Below are positions 1-5,878 of a stretch of 24,287 nucleotides of DNA, one piece after another; position 1 is the first letter of the stretch, and each line of letters begins with the position of its first letter. The notes under the pieces were generated by a model. That model saw only the letters and a program-made list of their open reading frames with translations, was not told the DNA's origin and searched no databases. The position numbers and the translations under genes are program-made. Source of the DNA: an uncultured bacterium (GTDB lineage: Bacteria; Patescibacteriota; Minisyncoccia; Moranbacterales; GWC2-37-73); the NCBI GenBank assembly GCA_903824515.1, contig CAIJXA010000031.1, positions 1 through 24,287 of the forward strand. Reading direction: 5' to 3'.

Positions 1-23
1 GACTTCATTCTGACTCTATCCTG

Positions 24-110
24 TGTCATGCTGAACTTGTTTCAGTATCTGCTTCCTTTGTTTCACATCACTGCCTGCAACCGAGATCCTGAAACAAGTT
101 CAGGACGACA
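24..110. repeat. Inverted pair of a CTGAACTTGTTTCAG-type intergenic repeat
   Basis: A 27-nt unit at 24-50 (core CTGAACTTGTTTCAG) recurs in inverted orientation at 84-110 (core CTGAAACAAGTTCAG) with four or five mismatches; the copies are 33 nt apart. Together they can form a large stem-loop. I see no gene in 1-201. The unit resembles dispersed intergenic repeats, but the window holds only this pair, so its genome-wide distribution is not visible. Confidence 0.6.
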
Positions 111-201
111 TTGCTATGCCGATTTCTTAACGCTCATCACTCGTTTTTCGCCTACGTACTTCATATGGTGCAAGGAAATGCGGGATGCGAAAAATGCACA
201 A

Positions 202-1218
202 TTACAAAGATTTTAACTCATTTTCTGTTGGTAAATATTTTTGAATATCTTCTGGCAAATCAGACAAAAGCCTGTATTCTGCCACACCGGTTGGCTTACT
301 ACTGTTAGCAAGGGCATATTCAACCACTGTCTTATTCTTGCTCCTACAAATTATCAGTCCAATAGTTTCTTTGTCCTCATTCTTTTTTACATCCTTGTCT
401 ATAGCTGTGATATAAAATCCTATTTGTCCGACATATTCAGGTTTAAATTCAGAAGTTTTCAATTCCACAACCACGAATCGTTTCAAGATATAGTTATAAA
501 AAAGAAGATCAACAAAAAATTCCTGCTCACCAATCGTGAGTTTGTATTGTCTTCCAATGAAAGCGAAGCCCTTGCCAAGTTCGAGAATAAAATTAGTGAT
601 ATTTTGAGTTAGCGCCTGCTCCAAATCACGTTCCTTGGCCTCATTTCCCAATTCCAAAAAGTCTAGGATATAACTTTCTTTGAAGGATTCCTTGATTAAT
701 GTCGTGTCCTGAATATTAATAGTTGCATCAAAATTGTTAATTAACTCGCCTTGTCTTTGGTAGAGTTTTAATGAAATTTGGTGATCCAAGATCACTCGAG
801 ACCAAGAATTTTCAATGGTTTTTTGGATATAAAATTTGGCTTCTTTTATATCCTTAATATTAGTCATGATAATGATTATATGACCCCAGGGAATTTGTGC
901 AACAAGCTGTTGCACTTTTACATCCTTACCACAGAAGTCATACAAATTTCTCATATAATTGAGGTTTCTACGGGAAAAACCACTAAGATTTGGAAATGAA
1001 GTTTTTAAATCAAGTTCAATTTGCCCAATCAAATCCTCGCCCCAGTTGGAGTTTCTTTGTTTTTCCACAATTTCCCCACCAATATAAAAATAGAGATTGA
1101 TTAGCTCACTATTGGCGCTTCTGACAACCTTATTTCTAGCATGCTGAATGCTATGTTTTATTTGATCAATAAAAACCTTATAATCATCTGTAACTAAAAA
1201 AATTAGTAGCCATATCAC
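202..1218 (-). CDS. YhcG/DUF1016-family PDDEXK nuclease
   Basis: This 338-residue protein matches the YhcG (DUF1016) family. It has an N-terminal helical domain (about residues 12-170, with the family-typical GFSRRNLNYMRNLY at 80-93) and a C-terminal PD-(D/E)XK nuclease domain. The catalytic set reads FFVDLLFY (D237), then VVVELK (E252, K254), then Q265 in the following helix. Family members are DNA nucleases of accessory regions, often near restriction or defence genes; no partner is adjacent here. The open frame starts at a GTG (1218). An ATG four bases downstream (1214) lies in another frame and would join the family-like start MATN-FLVTDDYK if one T were absent from the T7 run at 1196-1202. 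The N-terminus is therefore uncertain and a homopolymer frameshift is possible. The gene follows directly on the wzt fragment at 1234-1580. Confidence 0.88.
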   Translation of the reverse strand: MIWLLIFLVTDDYKVFIDQIKHSIQHARNKVVRSANSELINLYFYIGGEIVEKQRNSNWGEDLIGQIELDLKTSFPNLSGFSRRNLNYMRNLYDFCGKDVKVQQLVAQIPWGHIIIIMTNIKDIKEAKFYIQKTIENSWSRVILDHQISLKLYQRQGELINNFDATINIQDTTLIKESFKESYILDFLELGNEAKERDLEQALTQNITNFILELGKGFAFIGRQYKLTIGEQEFFVDLLFYNYILKRFVVVELKTSEFKPEYVGQIGFYITAIDKDVKKNEDKETIGLIICRSKNKTVVEYALANSSKPTGVAEYRLLSDLPEDIQKYLPTENELKSL

Positions 1219-1233
1219 AATTTATTATTAATA

Positions 1234-1580
1234 ATTGTCTCTTCCTGAAAGTTCGGGATTAAAACCAATCCCCAATTCCAGAAACGGTGAAATCCTGCCG
1301 TCGATTTCCACACTGCCCTTGTCGGTTTGATATATCCCTGCCAAAATTTTAAGCAAAGTGCTTTTCCCGCTGCCGTTGCGACCAATAATCCCCTGCCTCG
1401 CCGGCAGGCAGGCAAAAAATTATCCCTTTTTCACCTCAAAAGAAACATCGTCGAGGGCTTTGAATTCTTCGAAACCCCCACTTTTAAAAACACCGCCCCC
1501 CTGAGGGAGGAGATTTTCTCATGTGGAATCCTAAACGTCTTGCTAACATTTTTGACTGAAATTGCTATATTATCTTCCAT
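1234..1580 (-). pseudogene. wzt-like ABC ATPase fragment A (N-terminal part, frameshifted)
   Basis: Read on the minus strand from an ATG at 1580, the start is MEDNIAISVKNVSKTF, then an FKALDDVSFEVKKG strand. A TAA follows, then in another frame the Walker A region GRNGSGKST, a one-base loss, and in a third frame LKILAGIYQTDKGSVEIDG and ISPFLELGIGFNPELSGRDN, where similarity stops. This is the first 110 or so residues of the nucleotide-binding subunit of a Wzm/Wzt-type O-antigen or teichoic-acid exporter. The Q-loop, signature motif and Walker B are missing. A GC-rich palindrome (1389-1413) sits between the KKGEFF strand and Walker A. Fragment B at 2424-2853 shares its first codons almost exactly, so the two are duplicates. 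Not functional. Confidence 0.85.
1389..1413. repeat. Short GC-rich palindrome inside wzt fragment A
   Basis: A 25-nt segment with the core GCCTCGCCGGCAGGC lies exactly between the codons for KKGEFF and those for IIGRNGSGKS. A longer element with a related start (TGCCTGCC...GGCAGGCA) occupies the same place in fragment B. Its base composition (over 70% GC) contrasts with the AT-rich surroundings. Confidence 0.6.
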
Positions 1581-1626
1581 CTATCTGTTGTAATTTATTT
1601 TATATATCTCCTCACTCTTCATCCAC

Positions 1627-1664
1627 TTATTCCAAAACCCGACGACCGCATTGTTTTGGTGCAA
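1627..1664. repeat. 40-bp palindrome family (PAL), copy 1 (diverged)
   Basis: The most diverged of five copies of a palindrome with consensus arms ATTATACCAAAACT and AGTTTTGGTATAAT around the centre CGACGACCGCAT. Here the left arm reads TTATTCCAAAACC, the centre CGACGACCGCAT is intact, and the right arm reads TGTTTTGGTGCAA. It lies 32 bp beyond the HEPN stop codon and 47 bp upstream of wzt fragment A. Confidence 0.75.
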
Positions 1665-1695
1665 GTGTTCTTTTCAACACTCAAATCAATGCCCT

Positions 1696-2091
1696 CTATA
1701 TCTTTGCCTTTTCTTTTATCTTCATTGCAATTAATTTTGAAACCCTTGCATATTCTGGCAGTTTTGCATATAAATCATTGGCCATTTCTTCTGAGTATGT
1801 GTGCACAGACAAATTTCGATCTTCAGTCATGCTTATGCATGTTTCAATGTCAGCGTCACTCAATTCAAGTGTCATTCGAATCTCCCTGAAACATGATTTT
1901 GGGGAATTGCACTCAAAACCTTCAATTTCCTTAAGATACTTCTTGACTACCTTCCAAAGCAATTCAAAAGAAAATTCATATCGCTGAATAGATGCGTCCC
2001 TGCTTACATCAGAAAATGGCATATCTAAGACTTCCTTCCATTTTTTCAATGCTTGTTCAAGTTGTGCATGTTTTTCTTCTAGATAATCCAT
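1696..2091 (-). CDS. hepT: HepT-like HEPN toxin (RNase)
   Basis: This 131-residue all-helical protein fits the HEPN family once called HI0074-like nucleotidyltransferase substrate-binding proteins, now known as HepT toxins. The active-site motif RX4HXY is intact: DRNLSVHTY places R92, H97 and Y99. In characterised pairs the HEPN protein is a ribonuclease, and the cognate MNT protein adds AMP to the Tyr next to this motif to block it. The start lies inside the upstream MNT gene (13-nt overlap), which indicates translational coupling and the usual antitoxin-first order. The protein is full length with no damage seen. A PAL palindrome copy follows 32 bp after the stop. The pair sits between two broken wzt copies, so it probably entered, or persists in, a decaying region. 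The RNA target is not known. Confidence 0.88.
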   Translation of the reverse strand: MDYLEEKHAQLEQALKKWKEVLDMPFSDVSRDASIQRYEFSFELLWKVVKKYLKEIEGFECNSPKSCFREIRMTLELSDADIETCISMTEDRNLSVHTYSEEMANDLYAKLPEYARVSKLIAMKIKEKAKI

Positions 2092-2366
2092 ATTTTTGGA
2101 CCATTCAGCACGCGAGTGCGAAATGGGTCATTAGCTTGATTAATATCCACTAAATCAAATTTATATGGCAACGTTGATTCCTCAAGATCTTCTCGAATAT
2201 GACGCATTATTCTTTCATCCACTGTTTGATCAGAAACAACAGCTAAATCCACATCGCCAAATTTTTCATTTTCGACACTTGAGCCAAAAATAAAAACTTT
2301 CTCATTGAGATTGAGATGTTTTTGCAAGACTTCTTTAATTCTATTTACATATATTTCTGAAATCAT
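2079..2366 (-). CDS. mntA: MntA-like MNT-domain nucleotidyltransferase antitoxin
   Basis: The reading frame extends to 2423, but the ATG at 2366 (MISEIYVNRIKEVL) gives the usual start and a 95-residue protein of minimal-nucleotidyltransferase size. The polymerase-beta-like active site is present: FGSS at 27-30, then D38-V39-D40, with a third acidic residue in KFDLVD (D71). GS-to-DXD spacing is eight residues, slightly shorter than the nine or ten common in the family. MNT antitoxins of HEPN pairs transfer AMP to the toxin. The gene ends inside the HEPN start. The codons upstream of M1 read back into the tail of wzt fragment B, so this cassette abuts the broken ABC gene with almost no spacer. 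Confidence 0.87.
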   Translation of the reverse strand: MISEIYVNRIKEVLQKHLNLNEKVFIFGSSVENEKFGDVDLAVVSDQTVDERIMRHIREDLEESTLPYKFDLVDINQANDPFRTRVLNGPKIWII

Positions 2367-2423
2367 ATTATCTTCATAATAGAACAAATAACGATATACA
2401 ACAAGTTTAAACGTAAATTTCAT

Positions 2424-2853
2424 TCAATTGATAAATTCCAGCCAGAATTTTGAGCAGCGTGCTTTTCCCGCTGCCATTTCGCCCAATAATCCCCCGCCTC
2501 GCGCTCGCCTCGATTCGACGAAATGTCGTCTCATTGAGTCGAAGCGGGTCGACAAGCGGTTCTCTCCGCGAGTCGAGGCGGGCCTGCCTACCGGACAGGC
2601 AGGCAAAAAATTCCCCCTTTTTCACCTCAAAAGAAACGTCCCCGGTTAAATTATTGATTTTAAGAAAGCCAAATCTAACGGGGCAAGCGTCGAGAGCCCC
2701 AGTTGCAGGCGCAACGGGGTAAACTTTGAATTATTCGAAACCACCCTTTTTAAACGCACCCGTAACCGCTCCCCTGATTGAGGAGATTTTCTCATGCGTA
2801 ATCCTAAATGTCTTGCTAACATTTTTAACTGAAATTGCTATATTATCTTCCAT
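2424..2853 (-). pseudogene. wzt-like ABC ATPase fragment B (N-terminal part with two insertions)
   Basis: From an ATG at 2853 the minus strand reads MEDNIAISVKNVSKTF, nearly identical to fragment A, then reaches a TAA in GFE-stop-FK. About 80 nt of foreign sequence follow (2641-2721), then DVSFEVKKGEFF, a second insertion of about 113 nt (2491-2604), and finally IIGRNGSGKSTLLKILAGIY with an intact Walker A. Similarity ends at about 2428, where the MNT-HEPN cassette begins. The second insertion keeps the reading frame open from KKGEFF through Walker A. As in fragment A, all motifs after Walker A are missing. Not a functional ATPase. The duplicated N-terminal fragments could be recombination sites or relics of repeated insertion and deletion beside the permease gene. 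Confidence 0.85.
2491..2604. repeat. GC-rich nested palindrome inserted before Walker A of wzt fragment B
   Basis: The insert contains nested inverted repeats: CGCCTCGA near its left end and TCGAGGCG near its right, TTCGACGAAATGTCGTC and GACTCATTGAGTC internally, and GCCTGCC-TACC-GGACAGGCAGGC at the right end. It is GC-rich in AT-rich surroundings and, read on the minus strand, adds about 38 codons without a stop. This is the arrangement known for Rickettsia palindromic elements inside genes; I do not claim sequence relationship to those. Confidence 0.65.
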
Positions 2854-2923
2854 CCTTCTATATATTTTATATAGTATCTTACATGTATCTTATATTTATT
2901 TTATATGTCGTCATCCCTCATCC

Positions 2924-2963
2924 ATTATTCCAAAACTCGACGACCGCATAGTTTTGGTATAAT
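2924..2963. repeat. PAL palindrome, copy 2
   Basis: Left arm ATTATTCCAAAACT, centre CGACGACCGCAT, right arm AGTTTTGGTATAAT: one mismatch between 14-bp arms. It lies 71 bp upstream of the start of wzt fragment B, the relation copy 1 has to fragment A at 47 bp. The right arm includes TGGTATAAT, a match to an extended -10 promoter element. Confidence 0.85.
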
Positions 2964-3191
2964 TGATTTTTTACGCAAAATAGCAACCCGCTATAAAAAA
3001 CTTCTGTTTTTCTCCCCTTTTCCCGCATAAATAAAAACAAGTCAACCCCATTAGGAATTCTTTTTATAAATCAATACTATCATTATACCACCAAAAATGC
3101 AACGCACATTTAACCTAAAATCAAGTTAATACCCCTTTTTTTTGGTTATTTCATGAGAGCGATAATAATACTAAAATTTTACCCCAATTCC
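2964..3191. other. Intergenic stretch without a recognisable gene
   Basis: About 230 nt of AT-rich sequence between PAL copies 2 and 3. I see no coding potential. A partial, degenerate left-arm match (ATTATACCACCAAAA, 3082-3096) may be a decayed PAL half-site. Confidence 0.4.
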
Positions 3192-3231
3192 ATTATACCA
3201 AAACTCGACGACCGCATAGTTTTGGCATAAT
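3192..3231. repeat. PAL palindrome, copy 3
   Basis: Left arm ATTATACCAAAACT, centre CGACGACCGCAT, right arm AGTTTTGGCATAAT, with a single arm mismatch (T to C). It is identical to copy 4, which begins 64 nt later. The DNA between them contains a separate small palindrome: ATTAAGCTTAAT at 3279-3290, bracketed by ATCAGAT (3266) and ATCTGAT (3291). Confidence 0.88.
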
Positions 3232-3295
3232 GGAAAATATCGGTAAATTCACATAGCTTATCCGCATCAGATGTTTAGATTAAGCTTAATATCTG

Positions 3296-3335
3296 ATTAT
3301 ACCAAAACTCGACGACCGCATAGTTTTGGCATAAT
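3296..3335. repeat. PAL palindrome, copy 4
   Basis: Identical in all 40 positions to copy 3. It lies 46 bp beyond the stop codon of the PaaX/Cas2-like gene. A 7-bp hairpin (TGGGGTA-TCT-TACCCCA, 3335-3351) abuts its right edge. No T-run follows on the minus strand, so a simple intrinsic terminator is unlikely. Confidence 0.88.
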
Positions 3336-3381
3336 GGGGTATCTTACCCCATTTAAAGCAAGGCGCCCAAGAGTCAAAAAC

Positions 3382-3936
3382 TTAATACAATTTGAATTTT
3401 AGTTTGAGTTCTTCCTCATTAGAGATGTTTACAACCTCGCCATAGCGAACAAGATTTCGAAGTTGAAAATATTCCGTGATGAAATTAATTTCATCCAAAC
3501 AAGGAAAAGGATGCACAAAAACAGATTTTTGAATTTCCTTAAAGCCAATCTCTCTTAATTTTTCCCGGAGAACATTCCGCTCGGATCTTCTTTTCTCAGG
3601 AATATCAAACATCACAAGCCGCCATCGATTATCCCATTTCAAGGGTTTAGGAATCTTAATAGCATCTATTTTAAATTCAAGTGTTTTAAGCTTTCCTTTT
3701 TCCGTTAGCACAATTTTAGTAGTTCCATTTTCTTGTTCAAGATAATCTACTAAACGCTCCTGTTTAAATTCTTTTACAGTTCTGTATAAATATTGCTTAT
3801 TTATCTCATGCCAATCTCGCTTGAGCGTTTTGAAAACATTCTTTTGCGACCTTGGATTATTTGCAAGTCCAAGAGCCACTCCGCCTGCGAGAAGAAGCAG
3901 TATCTTTCTTTTGATTGGACTCCTTATTTCTTTCAC
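3382..3936 (-). CDS. PaaX/Cas2-like winged-helix protein
   Basis: This 184-residue protein combines an N-terminal winged-helix DNA-binding region (about residues 25-85: short hydrophobic stretch, then NKQYLYRTVKEFKQERLVDY and a wing with KIVLTEKGK) and a C-terminal ferredoxin-like PaaX/Cas2 domain (RWRLVMFDIPEKRRSERN, then GFKEIQKSVFVHPFPC). The MFDIPE strand matches the place of the conserved Cas2 Asp, and QKSVFV matches the Cas2 Q-SVFE strand. CPR genomes carry many solo genes of this type, often labelled Cas2, without CRISPR arrays; there is no array or Cas1 here. The start is a GTG at 3936; no better ATG is near and no clear Shine-Dalgarno is seen. PAL copies flank it (4 downstream, 5 upstream), which suggests a regulator and operator or an element and enzyme relation. 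That link is inference. Confidence 0.8.
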   Translation of the reverse strand: MKEIRSPIKRKILLLLAGGVALGLANNPRSQKNVFKTLKRDWHEINKQYLYRTVKEFKQERLVDYLEQENGTTKIVLTEKGKLKTLEFKIDAIKIPKPLKWDNRWRLVMFDIPEKRRSERNVLREKLREIGFKEIQKSVFVHPFPCLDEINFITEYFQLRNLVRYGEVVNISNEEELKLKFKLY

Positions 3937-3989
3937 CTTGTTTTCAATAAATTTATTTTTGTCTTTTTATTATTCTTATTGAAATCCTC

Positions 3990-4029
3990 ATTATACCAAA
4001 ACAAGACGACCGCATAGTTTTGGTATAAT
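3990..4029. repeat. PAL palindrome, copy 5, upstream of the PaaX/Cas2-like gene
   Basis: Arms ATTATACCAAAAC and GTTTTGGTATAAT pair perfectly over 13 bp around AAGACGACCGCATA. It lies 54-93 bp upstream of the GTG at 3936. On both strands the outer arm reads TTGGTATAAT, so each strand has a TGnTATAAT extended -10 sequence; the minus-strand one points at the PaaX/Cas2-like gene. It could be its promoter and operator. Confidence 0.85.
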
Positions 4030-4046
4030 ACCCGATATGACTATAG

Positions 4047-4343
4047 GACACTTGTTTTGGAAATTAGAATCTCCCACTGCCAACACTTCATCCATGAGCA
4101 GGATTTCGCGGTTGGCGTAGATGGATACTGAAAATGCCAGACGCACTTGCACATCGGAAGAACAAAAAGTTATTAAACTTATTGGTTTCGTCGCTTGCTC
4201 GGGGATTAAAATACTTTTCATATCTCTCGCTACGCTTGACAATAATTCTTTCAGTTTCTGATCAATGAAACGCTCGAGTTTGGAAAAAGACACAATGGAA
4301 TCAAATTTTTTGTCAATTTCTTTTTTTCCAATTTTGCACCATT
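4047..4343 (-). pseudogene. wzt-like ABC ATPase fragment C (signature to Walker B)
   Basis: The minus strand encodes the middle of the ABC domain that fragments A and B lack: NGAKLEKKEID (frameshifted), KKFDSIVSFSKLERFIDQKLKE, then after an insertion VQVRLAFSVSIYANREILL, Walker B MDEVLAVGD and SNFQNKC. The normal YSSGMQ signature is destroyed by a 78-nt insertion (about 4163-4240) that keeps the frame: GAATTATT before it and TTCTTCC after it would rejoin as codons for NYSS. The C-terminal half is missing. The fragment lies downstream of the permease gene, where a wzt partner would be expected, so this is probably the remnant of the real partner. It directly follows the broken AAA_14 gene, with about 90 nt of unassigned sequence between. 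Confidence 0.82.
4163..4240. repeat. In-frame 78-nt insertion in the signature region of wzt fragment C
   Basis: Defined by comparison with the expected protein sequence (…QKLKNYSSGMQVRLAF). The inserted DNA encodes 26 codons without a stop and begins, on the minus strand, GTCAAGCGTAGCGAGAGA. It is a separate type from the GC-rich palindromes in fragments A and B. Its boundaries are uncertain by a few bases. Confidence 0.55.
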
Positions 4344-4430
4344 TTTGGCAAAAAATATCATAAGCTTCTTTATTGAAAGAAAGGATTTTTTGTCCAACAG
4401 GAATGGCATATTTCTTGCAGGAAGAAAGCA

Positions 4431-4991
4431 ATTTTTTTCGGTATTAACCAGCTCCAAAAATTCTTCAAAACCCAGTGGACGCAATTTAAATAAATATATA
4501 CTTCCAGCCAAACTTTCGGTTGTCTTTTTTAAGAAGGAGCGAAGATGATCCACTAATATCAAATTTATGCTTGATTCATTGTCGTAGTATCTCTCCAAAA
4601 TAGGCTGCCATTTTTCGATATATTGTATTTCATCCAGGAAAACATATTCGGTGACTGTTTCTCCCTTTTTCAAAATGTCAAGCAGGAAAGTGTCCAAGTA
4701 ATCGTTAAGTGTTAATTTTGAATTAACCAAGGCTTCATCAAAACTTAAAAAAAGAATGCTATTTACGCTTAGACTCTCTTTATCTATGAGGTGTTTGATG
4801 ATTTACTTTAAAAAAATTGTCTTTTCAGCTCTTCTCAAACCAACTATTGAAACAATTTGCCTCTCTGGAAGATATTTAATTAGGTCAAAAAAAGCTTTCT
4901 TTTATACTTTTGATACTCAAAAAAAAGACGCATTATTTTTCCAGTGTTTGTTTTGGGCTAAAATTTCCCTGAAATAAGCTCTTTTTTTCAT
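4431..4991 (-). pseudogene. AAA_14/DUF4143-type ATPase, broken and truncated
   Basis: From an ATG at 4991 the minus strand reads MKKRAYFREILAQNKHW, then a frameshift in a T8 run, FEYQKYKRKLFF, a second frameshift, and DLIKYLPERQIVSIVGLRRA with a Walker A of GLRRAEKT, where the family has GLRRAGKT. An in-frame TAA follows (FLK-stop-IIKHL). The remainder is open: LFLSFDEALVNS, Walker B VFLDEIQYIEKW, and SLAGSIYLFKLRPLGFEEFLEL, after which similarity ends near 4431. Intact members are about 400 residues with a DUF4143 C-terminal domain, which is missing here. With two frameshifts, a stop, a changed Walker A Gly and truncation, this is a dead gene. Such ATPases are common accessory genes in CPR and archaeal genomes. 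Confidence 0.82.
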
Positions 4992-5080
4992 GATTTTACT
5001 TTATGATTATTCAACTAATTATAAATATGACATTCATAATTACACTTGTAAGTTTTCTGGGCAGATTCGCTTCCCAGCCT

Positions 5081-5860
5081 TTAAATTTCCTCGGCCACAG
5101 TTGGCGCAAGTTTATTGTAGGAAAATATTCCAAGCGCAAAAGCCAGCAAAACAGTTGCGATGAAGATAAAGGTTTTCCAAGGATCAGCAAAATGATTGTT
5201 GATGAGTCCTTCTTTGGTGAAGTGAATGATGAAGGCCATCGGATTGAGCAACATAATTTTCTGATAATTTGCCGGCATCAGTTGCAAGGAATAGACAATT
5301 GGCGAAGCATAAAAAAGAATTGAAGTCAGTACTTCCCAAATCATGGAAAGGTCGCGAAATTTCACATAGAGCGGCGCAGTCAAAAGCGCAAAAGCCAAAA
5401 CAATGACATATATTGCCACGGAAAAGGCCACAAACAAAAGCAGCGAAGGAAAATGTGGCAAAAAGCGATTGAGCGCAAAGAAGAAAATAATCACCAAAAT
5501 ATTCATCAAATAGATGAGCGCCGAATTAATAGTTGATGCAATAATAATCGTCCAGCGTGGAACATAGATTTTGGTCACTAGTTGCGATTTCGCAAGGAGT
5601 GATCCCATGCCAGCCATGGTGCCCTCGGAAAAGAAATTAAACATGATGATACCGACCAGCAATTGCAAGGAATAATATGGGATCCCGTTTCCGCCTTTCG
5701 GATTAAACAAGGACGAGAAAACGAAATTCAAAATCGTGAACATCAAAAGCGGCTTCAGGATCGCCCAAAGATAGCCCAAAAAAGATCCGTGATAGCGGAG
5801 TTTGAAATCCGTCTTTGCCAGAACCCAGATGAGTTCGCGATAATTTTCATGTTTCTGCAT
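5081..5860 (-). CDS. Wzm-like ABC-2 polysaccharide export permease
   Basis: This 259-residue protein is a typical ABC-2 permease of the O-antigen/teichoic-acid/capsule type. The N-terminus RELIWVLAKTDFKLRYHGSF-LGYLWAILKPL is the family's amphipathic lead-in. It is followed by about six membrane segments (roughly residues 33-52, 65-85, 105-128, 138-162, 172-192 and 230-250), with the conserved FRDLSMIWEVLTSILFYASP-IVY stretch before the fifth. It would form the channel that moves a lipid-linked glycan across the membrane, powered by a Wzt ATPase. It is intact and full length. The ATPase gene expected next to it is only present as three dead fragments (1234-4343), so a working ATPase must lie elsewhere or the pathway is impaired. 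It ends the minus-strand polysaccharide cluster. Confidence 0.92.
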   Translation of the reverse strand: MQKHENYRELIWVLAKTDFKLRYHGSFLGYLWAILKPLLMFTILNFVFSSLFNPKGGNGIPYYSLQLLVGIIMFNFFSEGTMAGMGSLLAKSQLVTKIYVPRWTIIIASTINSALIYLMNILVIIFFFALNRFLPHFPSLLLFVAFSVAIYVIVLAFALLTAPLYVKFRDLSMIWEVLTSILFYASPIVYSLQLMPANYQKIMLLNPMAFIIHFTKEGLINNHFADPWKTFIFIATVLLAFALGIFSYNKLAPTVAEEI

Positions 5861-5878
5861 ACAGGGTAGTTTTAGTTA

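Noticed and set aside
1327..1593. Plus-strand open frames over the wzt fragments (1327-1593 and 2428-2722)
   Set aside because: They are antisense to recognisable ABC ATPase sequence and have no family features of their own.
3296..3335. PAL copies as intrinsic terminators
   Set aside because: They form hairpins after gene ends, but no T-run follows on the gene strand and the conserved centre would not be needed for termination.
2924..4029. The repeated 40-nt units as a CRISPR array
   Set aside because: Spacing is irregular (228, 64 and 654 nt between copies), the units are fully palindromic, and no Cas1 or effector gene is present. The nearby Cas2-like protein is of the solo PaaX type.
4756..4977. 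Plus-strand open frame of 73 codons in the broken AAA_14 region
   Set aside because: The minus strand here encodes recognisable ATPase fragments (VSIVGLRRA and flanks), so the plus frame is chance.
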